The position numbers and the translations under genes are program-made. DNA of 34,119 nucleotides, from positions 1 to 34,119 of the forward strand of contig JACDZI010000031.1 of assembly GCA_013426785.1 (NCBI GenBank), written 5' to 3'. Position 1 is the first letter of the stretch; each line of letters opens with the position of its first letter. Positions 26,008-34,119 of this stretch are shown one piece after another. This DNA comes from Rhodocyclaceae bacterium (GTDB lineage Bacteria; Pseudomonadota; Gammaproteobacteria; Burkholderiales; Rhodocyclaceae). The notes under the pieces are model-generated. The model was not told where the DNA came from, searched no databases, and was given only the letters and a program-made list of their open reading frames with translations.

Positions 26008-27000
26008 CTAGAACAGGCTGGCGAGGTGGTCGGTCAGCGAGCGTTCGTTCGCGAACGCCAGGTGATAGGTCGCGGATAAAGCCTTCGCATTCTCGTCGTT
26101 CAGCCCGGTGACGCACATCACGAAATTTCGCCCGCCGATGCCGAGGCGCTTCCTCAAGTTGAGGTAGCGCTCGATGTTCTGGCGGAATTCGCCGGTCTTG
26201 CATTCAATGCAGACGGGGATATGGCCGTCGATCAGCATGAACACGTCGAGTTCGTAAACTTCGCCGTTCGGCAGGGCGATGTTCAGGCCGCGGGCACAGG
26301 AAAAGCGCTTGCCGCGCTGCTGGGCATAGCGCAGGCTGGACATCAGGGCATGCCATTCGAGCCATTCGCCGTTGAAGAATTCGCGCACGGCCGGGGCCGT
26401 TTGCAGCACCAGCCGCACGTTGTTTTCCGGCCGGTTGTGGAAGCACTTGGCGGCGAAGGAGAAGTCGTAGAGCTGCTGGCAAAAGGCCGAAATCGCCGCA
26501 GCATCCTGCGGCGCCATGTTGCCGAGCGAGATGGTCGTGCTCGCATAACCCTTTTGCTGCGACCAGCGGATGCGTTCGACCACTTCCCGAAGCACCGGCA
26601 GGTTGGCCCCGATCGCTTCGGCTACCTCGTCGAAGAAACCGGTGGTGTCCACGCTATGCAGGTTGGCCTTCACCTTGATCTGCCGTTTGTGGAACCAGTC
26701 GTAGATGGGCCCGTGCTGCACTTCGGAAGCCAGCAGGTCGGTGCTGCCCAGGTCGATGTCATCCAGTTGGGCTGGTTCGCTCGGCAGCGCGTCGGCAACG
26801 GTCTGGCTGGTGTCGGCATCCTTGAGCAGGGCGAGTTTTTTCCGGGTGACCAGATATTTTTCGAGCAGCTTTTCGACGAAGAACAGGGTCGGGTAGACGG
26901 GGAACGAACCAGTGCAGCGGGGGCAGGAAATGTTCTGCCCCGCCAGGGAATCGGGTTTTTCCTGGAGGAGGCCGCATTGGTTGCAGCGAAAAATGGCCAT
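26008..27000 (-). CDS. Zinc-ribbon protein with Card1/DUF1887-like nuclease domain
   Basis: 330 residues from ATG 27000. The frame is open further upstream, but that part covers a repeat copy and the tcdA promoter region. The N-terminus is a zinc ribbon with C6, C9, C26 and C29. A helical linker follows. The C-terminal region has the layout of the Card1/Can2 (DUF1887, PF09002) nuclease: FFNGEWLEWHALMSSL near 208-223, ELDVFMLIDGHIPVCIECKTGEF around 250-272 (D252, E266, K268, a PD-(D/E)XK core). The usual N-terminal CARF domain of Card1 is not recognisable. No CRISPR genes are nearby. Nuclease activity and a defence or repair role are inference. It is 13 bases upstream of the COG1565 gene on the same strand. 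Confidence 0.7.
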   Translation of the reverse strand: MAIFRCNQCGLLQEKPDSLAGQNISCPRCTGSFPVYPTLFFVEKLLEKYLVTRKKLALLKDADTSQTVADALPSEPAQLDDIDLGSTDLLASEVQHGPIYDWFHKRQIKVKANLHSVDTTGFFDEVAEAIGANLPVLREVVERIRWSQQKGYASTTISLGNMAPQDAAAISAFCQQLYDFSFAAKCFHNRPENNVRLVLQTAPAVREFFNGEWLEWHALMSSLRYAQQRGKRFSCARGLNIALPNGEVYELDVFMLIDGHIPVCIECKTGEFRQNIERYLNLRKRLGIGGRNFVMCVTGLNDENAKALSATYHLAFANERSLTDHLASLF

Positions 27001-27102
27001 GGTCGGGTGGGTCTCTAACGAAGCAGTGGGTGGGATCGTGTCACAGTGGCATTCTGCGGCGAAGCCAATGGAATAACAAGACCGTTTCGTCACATGATTG
27101 AG

Positions 27103-27126
27103 AAAAGTCGGCGCTGGCAGGACGGC
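27103..27126 (+). repeat. Dispersed 24-bp repeat, copy 10
   Basis: Matches the consensus with TGGCAGG. It lies in the divergent spacer between the zinc-ribbon nuclease gene and tcdA, 24 bases before the tcdA start. Confidence 0.9.
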
Positions 27127-27150
27127 AAACCTTGTAAATTCGCAGCGACA

Positions 27151-27918
27151 ATGACGAACATGGACACTTCCCGCCGCTTCGGCGGCATCGAACGGCTCTA
27201 CGGCGCGGGCAGCTTGGCGCGGCTGACGGCAGCGCATGTCTGCGTGATCGGCATCGGCGGCGTGGGTTCATGGGTGGCCGAGGCGCTGGCGCGTTCGGGC
27301 GTGGGACGGCTGACGCTGATTGATCTGGATCACGTTGCCGAGAGCAACATCAACCGGCAGGCGCACGCCTTGGAGACGACGCTCGGCCAGGCCAAGGTGC
27401 AGGCGATGGCGGAACGCATCGCGCTGATCAACCCGGCCTGCCAGGTCGATGGCATCGAGGAATTCATCACACCCGAGAATGTGGCGACCCTGCTGCCGGC
27501 CGGTGATGTGGTGATCGACTGCATTGACCAGGTGCGCGCCAAGGCGGCGCTGATCGCCCATTGCCGGCGCAACCAGCTTGCCGTGGTCACCACCGGCGGG
27601 GCGGGCGGGCGCACCGACCCGACGCGCATCCGCATCGACGACCTGGCGCGCACCACGCAGGACGCGCTCGTCTCGAAAGTACGGGCGAGCCTGCGCAAGG
27701 ATTACGGCTTCACGCGCGAGGCGAAGAAGAAGTTCGGCGTGCCCTGTGTTTTTTCCGACGAGCCGATCCGCCGTCCTGCCGGCGCCGACTTTTCGGGTGA
27801 GTGCCAACTCGACGGCGCGGCCGGACTGGCCTGCGCCGGCTACGGTTCGGCGGTGACGGTGACGGCCGGCTTCGGGCTGGCGGCGGCGGCACACTGCCTC
27901 GGTATACTGTTGCGATGA
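27151..27918 (+). CDS. tcdA: tRNA threonylcarbamoyladenosine dehydratase TcdA
   Basis: 255 residues from ATG 27151 (ATG 27160 is possible). TcdA cyclises the t6A37 base of ANN-decoding tRNAs to ct6A, using ATP. It is an E1-like enzyme: RRFGGIERLYG opening, nucleotide loop IGIGGVGSW at 33-41, LIDLDHVAESNINRQ with the adenylation-site residues, VVIDCIDQVRAK, and TTGGAGGRTDPTRIRIDDLARTTQD (cited in part). A repeat copy is embedded in a variable loop near 207-214 (RRPAGADF). Its stop overlaps the start of the next gene (ATGA). Confidence 0.95.
   Translation: MTNMDTSRRFGGIERLYGAGSLARLTAAHVCVIGIGGVGSWVAEALARSGVGRLTLIDLDHVAESNINRQAHALETTLGQAKVQAMAERIALINPACQVDGIEEFITPENVATLLPAGDVVIDCIDQVRAKAALIAHCRRNQLAVVTTGGAGGRTDPTRIRIDDLARTTQDALVSKVRASLRKDYGFTREAKKKFGVPCVFSDEPIRRPAGADFSGECQLDGAAGLACAGYGSAVTVTAGFGLAAAAHCLGILLR
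27770..27793 (-). repeat. Dispersed 24-bp repeat, copy 11 (inside tcdA)
   Basis: GCCGTCCTGCCG plus GCGCCGACTTTT, one mismatch beyond the variable position. Antisense to tcdA, encoding RRPAGADF in a variable loop. Confidence 0.85.
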
Positions 27919-28655
27919 CTGCTCCCGTTGTTTTGATTACCGGTGCCGCGCGGCGTGTTGGCGCAGAGATTGCGCGCAGCCTGCATGCGGCCGGGGCGAA
28001 CCTCGTGCTGCATTACCGCGATTCTGCGGCGGCGGCCGAAACATTGGCAGCCGAGTTTAACGCCCGCCGTGAAAAGTCGGCGCTGGCAGTACGGCAGGAT
28101 CTGCGCGACGTGGCCGGCTTGGCTGTGCTGGTCGGGCAAGTAGTGGCGCATTTCGGCCGGCTCGATGCACTGGTGAACAATGCGTCGAGTTTTTATGCGA
28201 CGCCGCTGGGCAGCATCGACGCAGCGGCTTGGGACGACCTGATCGGCAGCAATTTCAAGGGCCCGCTGTTCCTGTCGCAAGCGGCCGCTCCCGAGTTGGT
28301 GAAAGCACGCGGGTGCATTGTGAACATCACCGACATCCATGCCGAACGGCCGCTCAAAGGCTACCCGCTCTACTGTGCCGCCAAGGCTGGCCTGCTCGGG
28401 CTGACGCGCGCACTGGCGCTGGAACTCGCCCCGGCGGTGCGCGTCAATGCCGTCGCCCCCGGCCCGATCGAGTGGCCGGAAACCACGAGCGACTTCCCGC
28501 CGGCCGAGCGCGCGTCGATCATCGACCATACCCTGCTCAAGCGCGTCGGTAGCCCGGCGGACATCGCCAGAACCGTCAAATTCCTGATTTTCGATGCGCC
28601 TTACATCACCGGGCAGGTCATCAACGTCGATGGTGGCCGGACCGCGCACTTGTAG
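27915..28655 (+). CDS. Pteridine reductase-like short-chain dehydrogenase
   Basis: 246 residues from ATG 27915, sharing ATGA with the tcdA stop. Nucleotide-binding motif TGAARRVG at 9-16 and the active-site Y153-x3-K157 (YCAAK) of the short-chain dehydrogenase family. D140 replaces the usual catalytic serine (NITDIHAERP), and the TGxxxRxG loop is arginine-rich; both are hallmarks of the PTR1/FolM pteridine reductases, which reduce dihydrobiopterin or dihydrofolate with NADPH. It ends VINVDGGRTAHL as expected. A copy of the dispersed repeat is read in frame as EKSALAVRQ near 53-61. A monapterin-specific FolM role is possible. Confidence 0.85.
   Translation: MTAPVVLITGAARRVGAEIARSLHAAGANLVLHYRDSAAAAETLAAEFNARREKSALAVRQDLRDVAGLAVLVGQVVAHFGRLDALVNNASSFYATPLGSIDAAAWDDLIGSNFKGPLFLSQAAAPELVKARGCIVNITDIHAERPLKGYPLYCAAKAGLLGLTRALALELAPAVRVNAVAPGPIEWPETTSDFPPAERASIIDHTLLKRVGSPADIARTVKFLIFDAPYITGQVINVDGGRTAHL
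28072..28095 (+). repeat. Dispersed 24-bp repeat, copy 12 (inside the pteridine reductase gene)
   Basis: AAAAGTCGGCGC plus TGGCAGTACGGC, one mismatch. In the coding sense, read as KSALAVRQ. Confidence 0.85.
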
Positions 28656-28664
28656 GCAAATGAG

Positions 28665-29528
<864 letters not shown>

Positions 29529-29534
29529 CGGCCC

Positions 29535-29828
29535 TTATTTACCCTGGGCGTCCTGGGTACACTTCTTGATAGAGGCGGCCTTGGCGGCGCCGTGCAGCGG
29601 CTTGCCGTTCTTGTCGATGGCCTTGCCCTCGCAGTCCGATTGCGGCGCCGGCGCGCTGGTCGCCCCCGTACATTTCTTCATGAACGAATTCTTCGCGGCG
29701 CCGGCCAGCGGCTTGCCATTCTTGTCGACGGCCTGGGCTTCGCAATTCTGGGTGGCAGCCTGAGCCAGGCCGAAGGCGCCGAAGCACAGCAGGGTGGCGA
29801 TGGTAACGAAGGCGAGCAGTTTTTTCAT
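29535..29828 (-). CDS. psiF: Secreted PsiF-repeat protein
   Basis: 97 residues. A signal peptide (MKKLLAFVTIATLLCFGAFGLAQA) ends with an AQA cleavage site. The mature part holds two PsiF repeats (PF07769), each C.a.AvdKnGKPL.GAAK..fmKKC, at about 29-53 and 66-90, with paired cysteines. E. coli psiF is induced by phosphate starvation, but its function is unknown; no Pho box is evident upstream. It is convergent with ttcA, only six bases apart. A partial repeat match lies just upstream. Confidence 0.88.
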   Translation of the reverse strand: MKKLLAFVTIATLLCFGAFGLAQAATQNCEAQAVDKNGKPLAGAAKNSFMKKCTGATSAPAPQSDCEGKAIDKNGKPLHGAAKAASIKKCTQDAQGK

Positions 29829-29851
29829 TGAATCTCCTCTAGTGGTTGGGT

Positions 29852-29867
29852 GTGCTGGCGGGACGGC
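29852..29867 (+). repeat. Partial copy of the dispersed repeat
   Basis: GTGCTGGCGGGACGGC keeps the right half only; it sits between the PsiF start and the metallopeptidase stop. Confidence 0.45.
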
Positions 29868-29871
29868 GAGT

Positions 29872-30579
29872 CTACAAGGCCAACTCTGCCCCACGTTGTC
29901 TTAGCCACTGTTTGCGCTCCTGATAGTCCGGCAAGACCTTGTCCACCTCGTTCCAGAATGCGGCCGTGTGATCGCGGTAGCGCAAATGACAAAGTTCGTG
30001 AACCACGAAGTAGTCGATGATCGTGGCCGGCGCCATTATGCACTTCCAGTGAAAGTGCAGGTTTCCGTCTTTTGAGCACGAGGCCCAGCGGAAGCCAAGA
30101 TCCTTGACTTCCAGCGAGCCGGGGCTGACGCCTACCTTGGGCGCAAGCGCGGCTACCCGCTGGCGCAAGCGTTCGCGCCCCTTGGCCGCGTAGAAATCCT
30201 GAAACGCCCGCTGGGCGCCGGCCTTGCCATGCCGATCGACCACCGAGCGCAAGAGACAAAAACGTCCATCCTTCAACTTCAGCGTTTCATCCTGCTGCCC
30301 CACCAGCAGCAGGCGATAGTTGGCGCCGAGGTAAAGGAAGGATTCGCCATTGACCCACTCCCTTGCCACGCGCGTTGCATTGAGATCGCGCCATTCGGCA
30401 AGGTTGCGATAGATCCACATGCGCTTGCTCAACACCGTGGCATCCACCTGCTCCGGTGTCATGCGCTGCGGCGGCCGCACGCTGATCAGCCCATCGCGTT
30501 CGATGACAATATCCGTGGTCTGGCGGTTCGCGCCCGGCAGCAGGCGGTATTTGATATTTCCAGCTTGCCTGATTTGCAT
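29872..30579 (-). CDS. YgjP-like zinc metallopeptidase of a type I restriction locus
   Basis: 235 residues. The zinc site is HELCH at 194-198 with a third histidine at H204 (YRDHTAAFW), the YgjP/DUF45 pattern (PF01863, M48-like). LGFRWASCSKDGNLHFHWKC before it is also typical. Genes of this family often follow hsdR in type I loci; their function there is not known. The ATG lies one base after a TGA that ends the reading frame extending beyond the current hsdR stop, which argues that the two genes were originally head-to-tail coupled. Confidence 0.88.
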   Translation of the reverse strand: MQIRQAGNIKYRLLPGANRQTTDIVIERDGLISVRPPQRMTPEQVDATVLSKRMWIYRNLAEWRDLNATRVAREWVNGESFLYLGANYRLLLVGQQDETLKLKDGRFCLLRSVVDRHGKAGAQRAFQDFYAAKGRERLRQRVAALAPKVGVSPGSLEVKDLGFRWASCSKDGNLHFHWKCIMAPATIIDYFVVHELCHLRYRDHTAAFWNEVDKVLPDYQERKQWLRQRGAELAL

Positions 30580-30673
30580 TTCAGTTTGCCCCGACGCCGC
30601 GCACCAGTTCGTCGTGACGGTTCTTGGCCAGCTTCATGATCTCGACCGCGACTCGCTCGCGGTTGATCTTGAG

Positions 30674-33600
30674 TTACTCGATGCCGCACTTGGCGATCTC
30701 GGCTTTGATCAGCCCCCGCACCCGTTTCTGCTTGTCCGGGTTCTGCCAGAAATCGATGCTGCCGACGGTCTCCTGCAGCAATTCGACGACTTCTTCCATC
30801 AATTGCTTGAACTCGGCCTTGTGTTCCGGCGCCACCGTTCCCGCCGCAAACCCCACCTGGACGATGTACTCGTAGAAGGTCGTGGCTTCCCGGCTCATGC
30901 CGTCTTCGCCCTGCCGTCGGCCGGCGACGGCCACCTGGCGCAGCTCGGCCAGTTTTTCCACCAGCAGGTCCCATTCCTCGTGATGCTTTTCGATCAGCGC
31001 GTCGACCTTCTCCGACAGGCTCCTGAAAAAGGCCGGGTCTTCGTCGTGGTGTACCGTGCAGTGCTTGCGGAGAGCGTGCTCCATCTCGCTGGCCTTGGCC
31101 TCGTCGTTGCCGCCGGTGTGTTGCTGCAACTTCTCGATGAAATCTTCCGCCAGCAATTCGACGGGGGCGATCTTCGGATTGATGCCGAGGCTGATCAGGT
31201 GCGCGTTGATCAGCGCCTTGACCTTTTCGCCCGCATCGCCGAGATCGAGGCTGGTGTCCTTGTAACGCTCCTTCGCCACCTGCAGGATGTAGCCGAAACG
31301 TTTGGCCGGCACGCGGTAAGGCTGGGCCGAGTCGTGCGGCAGGATGATGTCCATGCTCATCAGGAACTTCTTCAGATAGACCTCGAAATCTGCCCGCCGC
31401 TTCTCGTCCTTCAGCACCCTCACCGCGGCGTCGACCACGGCGGCATCGGCTTGCAGCCCCGGCAGGCTGCCCGTGACGAACTCGGCGATCTGTCGCACGC
31501 CAAGCTCGCGGAAGTGCTGCAACAGGCGCTGGTAGCGTTCCTCCAGCACCGGCAGTTCCGACGCAATCGCTTGCAGGCCGTCGTGCAGCTCCTGCAATTC
31601 GTCGCTGGCGGCGTACAGGCTCAGAGCCTCGGTCAGGTGGTTGGCGAGGCCGATGTAATCCACCACATAGCCGCGCTGCTTGCCGCGCATGACCCGGTTG
31701 GTGCGTGCGATGGCCTGCAACAGCGTGTGCTCGCGCAGCTTCTTGTCGATATACATCACCTGTTCGACCGGCGCATCGAAGCCGGTCAGCAGCATGTCGC
31801 AGACGATCAGGAAGGCGATGCCGGTATTGGCCTGATCCGCGTCCTCCAGATCGAAAGGCTTGCAGAAGTTGGCGACGGCATTCAGCCGTTGCGCCTCCTT
31901 GCGCGCATGACTGATGTAGGCCGCTTCGTTGGTGCCGTCCGACGAAATCACTACCACGGGCTTGAGGAATTCCAGCTTGCGGATCAAGTCGGCATCCGGC
32001 TTTTCGTGAAGGCGTTCCCTGGTAATTCGTTCCGCCAGAGCCGCCTCGATGCCCTCGCGATAACGCACGCAGGCCAGCTTGGAATGGCACACCACCTGCG
32101 CCTTGAAGCCGTTGGGCAGGATGTTGTCGATGTAATGCGCAACCAGGTCGCGGGCGATGGCATCGATGCGGTTCTTCGCTTCGAGGATGTCGCCGGTGGC
32201 GCCGTACTTCTTCCTGATCGCCAGCAATTCCTCGTCGCTGCGCTCGCGGAACAAGTCCTCGAAGGCGGTATCGAAGGCGTGCTTCTCGTTGAGGGCGCTG
32301 TCCGCCGTCTTGCCCTCGTAGAGAATTTGCAGCGTGGCGCCGTCATGCACCGCGTCCATCAGCTTATAGGTGTCGATGTAGTCGCCGAAGCGCTTGTGGG
32401 TCTTGCGCTCACCATGACGCTCGGTGATCAGCGGCGTGCCGGTGAAGGCCACCCGCGCCGCGTTGGGGAAGGCCTCGAACAGGTTGTCGCCGAGGTCCGA
32501 GCCTTGCGTGCGATGCGCCTCGTCGACCATCAGGATGATGCGCGGCGAGGCATTCACCACGCCGAAGGTCTTGCCCGCCGGCATGGCCAGATAGGTGCCC
32601 AGCGCTTCGGCCACCGTATTGCTCAGCACCTGGTTGCGTTCCTGGAACTTGTGCACCATCACCATGTTGAGGTCGGAACTGTCGCTCGCCAGGTGCCGGC
32701 GCAAGTCGCTGCTGTTCTCGATCACATTTACCCGGCCGCCGATCAGCGTTGCCGTCGCCCCGAGCTGGTCTTCGAGGTCCTGACGGTCATTGACCAGCAC
32801 GATCTTGTAGTCGGCCAGGTCGCCACTGGCGCGCAGCATGCGCGCGACGAAAACCATGGTCAGCGACTTGCCCGAGCCCTGCGTGTGCCACACCACGCCG
32901 CTGCGCTCCAGCGCCGTCTGGCCGCCGCGCAAGCGCTGCAATATCCGGTTGGCGGCGCGGAACTGCTGGTAACGACACACCACCTTGACGCGCTGGCCGC
33001 CTTCGGTGTCCTTGAACACGCTGCTGGTGCGCAGGATCTGCAGCAGGTTGGCGCGGTCCAGCATGCCGGCAATCAGTTGCTGCTGGGCGTTCATATCGGC
33101 CAGTGCCGCTTCGTCGCGCGGATAGAGTGTCTTCCATGCGTGGTAGTGCTCCTCGCCCGAACTGATGGTGCCGTAGTCCGCCTCGATGCCGCTGCTGCGG
33201 ATCAGCAGCAGGCAGCTATGGAACAGGCGCGGTTCGCCTTCGCGCAGCCCGGCCAGTTCCGTTTCCCGCCGCCGCCGCATGTAGCGCTGCAACTGTACGT
33301 AAGCCTCCTGCAGCGGGTTGGCGCAGGTCGCCGAACCCTTCTTGCACTCCACCACGCACAACGGAATGCCATTCACGAACAGCACGATGTCGGGAATGAT
33401 GAAGCCCTTGACGCAGCCCGGCGTGTCGATGCGAAACTGGTTGATGGCGTGGAAGCGGTTGTTTTCCGGCTGGTGGAAGTCGATCAGCCGTACCACCGGA
33501 TCGCGCTCGCCGGTCAGTTCGTTCGCATCCACCTGCGCCTTGAACAGCAGCGCCTGCACCGCCTCGTTGGCTTCCAGCAGCGTGCGGTTGGGCTGGCGCA

Positions 33601-33838
33601 GCAGTTGCTGCTGCAAGTCGTCGAGCTGCGTGTCGCTGAGCCAAGGCCTGCCATCGTCGGTCAGGTTGATGCGTCGGACCGACTCGGTGAACACCTCGGG
33701 CAGCAGCCACTGGCGAAAAGTGCTGCGCAGGCTGGGCATCGGGTCCTGCGGCACGCCCGCGCCCTGGTCGATGACCGTCCAGCCCTGCTCTTCAAGCTGA
33801 CAAAGAAAGGGTTGCTCGACCTCGCTGTATTCGCTCAT
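30674..33838 (-). CDS. hsdR: Type I restriction endonuclease subunit HsdR
   Basis: 1054 residues from ATG 33838, which shares ATGA with the upstream stop; an in-frame start 27 bases further left is less likely. HsdR supplies translocation and cutting to the HsdMS complex. Endonuclease core: PDIVLFVNGIPLCVVECKKG with D150, E164 and K166. Helicase Walker A WHTQGSGKS at 317-325, DEAH at 439-442 and AFTGTPL. A TAA at 30676-30674 ends the frame, but the same frame continues with LKINRERVAVEIMKLAKNR and 11 more residues to a TGA at 30583-30581, one base before the next gene. That tail looks like a normal HsdR ending, so the TAA may be a premature stop. Confidence 0.93.
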   Translation of the reverse strand: MSEYSEVEQPFLCQLEEQGWTVIDQGAGVPQDPMPSLRSTFRQWLLPEVFTESVRRINLTDDGRPWLSDTQLDDLQQQLLRQPNRTLLEANEAVQALLFKAQVDANELTGERDPVVRLIDFHQPENNRFHAINQFRIDTPGCVKGFIIPDIVLFVNGIPLCVVECKKGSATCANPLQEAYVQLQRYMRRRRETELAGLREGEPRLFHSCLLLIRSSGIEADYGTISSGEEHYHAWKTLYPRDEAALADMNAQQQLIAGMLDRANLLQILRTSSVFKDTEGGQRVKVVCRYQQFRAANRILQRLRGGQTALERSGVVWHTQGSGKSLTMVFVARMLRASGDLADYKIVLVNDRQDLEDQLGATATLIGGRVNVIENSSDLRRHLASDSSDLNMVMVHKFQERNQVLSNTVAEALGTYLAMPAGKTFGVVNASPRIILMVDEAHRTQGSDLGDNLFEAFPNAARVAFTGTPLITERHGERKTHKRFGDYIDTYKLMDAVHDGATLQILYEGKTADSALNEKHAFDTAFEDLFRERSDEELLAIRKKYGATGDILEAKNRIDAIARDLVAHYIDNILPNGFKAQVVCHSKLACVRYREGIEAALAERITRERLHEKPDADLIRKLEFLKPVVVISSDGTNEAAYISHARKEAQRLNAVANFCKPFDLEDADQANTGIAFLIVCDMLLTGFDAPVEQVMYIDKKLREHTLLQAIARTNRVMRGKQRGYVVDYIGLANHLTEALSLYAASDELQELHDGLQAIASELPVLEERYQRLLQHFRELGVRQIAEFVTGSLPGLQADAAVVDAAVRVLKDEKRRADFEVYLKKFLMSMDIILPHDSAQPYRVPAKRFGYILQVAKERYKDTSLDLGDAGEKVKALINAHLISLGINPKIAPVELLAEDFIEKLQQHTGGNDEAKASEMEHALRKHCTVHHDEDPAFFRSLSEKVDALIEKHHEEWDLLVEKLAELRQVAVAGRRQGEDGMSREATTFYEYIVQVGFAAGTVAPEHKAEFKQLMEEVVELLQETVGSIDFWQNPDKQKRVRGLIKAEIAKCGIE

Positions 33839-34119
33839 GACCGGCTGGCGTTGGCCTTCACCCACTTCCGCCCCTTGGCGGTCAGGCGATAGCGTTGATT
33901 GCCGCTACGGGGCTTGTCCGGCAAGGTCATTTCAACCAACCCGGTCGCAAGCGCCGGCGACAGATACGCCTTGCGGAAATGTTCGGGGTCCTTCAGGTCC
34001 AGCGCCTGCTGCAATTCCTGGCGCGACAATTCGCCCGGCAGAGCAATCATCACCCGGCGAACTTCCGGGGTAACTTCCGGGGTAACTTCCGGGGTAACTT
34101 CCGGGGTAACTTCCGGGGT
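33835..34119 (-). CDS. C-terminal part of a larger protein with PEVT repeats and a winged helix
   Basis: 94 codons are visible; the frame runs off the right edge. It begins with five TPEV repeats encoded by a perfect 12-bp tandem repeat, followed by a winged-helix-like domain (LPGELSRQELQQALDLKDPEHFRKAYLSPALATGLVEMTLPDKPRSGNQRYRLTAKG, of which LSRQELQQALDL and GNQRYRLTAKG are the key parts). As I recall, such C-termini with PEVT-type linkers occur in Fic-family proteins and in AlbA_2-domain ATP-binding regulators associated with type I loci. Which of the two cannot be told here. Its TGA overlaps the hsdR ATG. Confidence 0.7.
   Translation of the reverse strand, partial: TPEVTPEVTPEVTPEVTPEVRRVMIALPGELSRQELQQALDLKDPEHFRKAYLSPALATGLVEMTLPDKPRSGNQRYRLTAKGRKWVKANASRS
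34060..34119. repeat. 12-bp tandem repeat, at least five perfect copies
   Basis: Unit AACTTCCGGGGT repeated five times without a mismatch and continuing to the window edge. On the minus strand it encodes TPEV per unit; changes in copy number would alter linker length without breaking the frame. Confidence 0.95.

Noticed and set aside
27001-27237. Extended N-terminus of the zinc-ribbon nuclease gene
   Set aside because: The extra region translates a repeat copy and the upstream spacer of tcdA; MAIFRCNQCG is the natural start of the zinc ribbon.
30419-33892. Plus-strand open frame of more than 1100 codons opposite hsdR
   Set aside because: It has no family motifs, is rich in Leu, Gln, His, Arg and Val as expected of an antisense frame, and the minus strand encodes a full HsdR with all catalytic motifs.
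34060-34119. Possible CRISPR array at the right edge
   Set aside because: The units are contiguous 12-bp tandem repeats with no spacers and lie inside a reading frame.

Overview
This window looks like the replication-origin neighbourhood of a GC-rich betaproteobacterium, most likely from the Rhodocyclales. The basis is the gene order mnmE-yidC-yidD-rnpA-rpmH / dnaA-dnaN-gyrB and the protein flavour; the genus is not determined. The housekeeping core at 5162-14319 is conventional. Accessory and defence-type DNA lies on both sides of it.

Layout. (1) 1-5140: part of an integron gene-cassette array. All genes read rightwards and are separated by attC-like sites. They encode an ACT-domain protein, a small orphan, a serine/threonine dehydratase-like enzyme, an HXXEE membrane protein, a DUF998 membrane protein, a frameshifted HEXXH lipoprotein, a HEAT-repeat protein and an isoprenylcysteine-methyltransferase-like membrane enzyme. 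Two short decayed elements with IS1182-type ends sit exactly at attC core sites. No integrase is in view; it would be expected left of the window. (2) 5162-8974: leftward mnmE, yidC, yidD, rnpA, rpmH operon behind a near-consensus sigma-70 promoter. (3) 8975-14319: candidate oriC signals, then dnaA, dnaN and gyrB. (4) 14346-16169: cbpM/cbpA and a Nudix hydrolase. (5) 16193-22059: an accessory block with an EamA exporter, a HipBA toxin-antitoxin pair, a truncated second copy of the Nudix 3' end, and a PstI/BsuBI-type restriction-modification pair. (6) 22139-29828: tRNA-Arg(CCG), a radical SAM protein, AmpG, a 74-residue orphan, a MidA/NDUFAF7-like methyltransferase, a zinc-ribbon protein with a Card1/DUF1887-like nuclease domain, TcdA, a PTR1/FolM-like pteridine reductase, TtcA and a PsiF-repeat protein. 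(7) 29872-34119: the 3' end of a leftward type I restriction locus, with a YgjP-like metallopeptidase, HsdR carrying a suspicious in-frame stop, and the C-terminus of an upstream protein with tandem PEVT repeats cut by the window edge.

The most unusual signal is a dispersed 24-bp repeat, AAAAGTCGGCGC followed directly by TGGCRGGACGGC. It occurs about twelve times in either orientation, plus a few weaker matches. Several copies begin exactly on stop codons. Five lie inside conserved genes without breaking the frame. One lies inside a cassette-array element, and two flank the PstI-like module in opposite orientation. The density and tolerance inside genes recall the DNA uptake sequences of Neisseriaceae and Pasteurellaceae, but the sequence is different and longer. 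The function is unknown to me.
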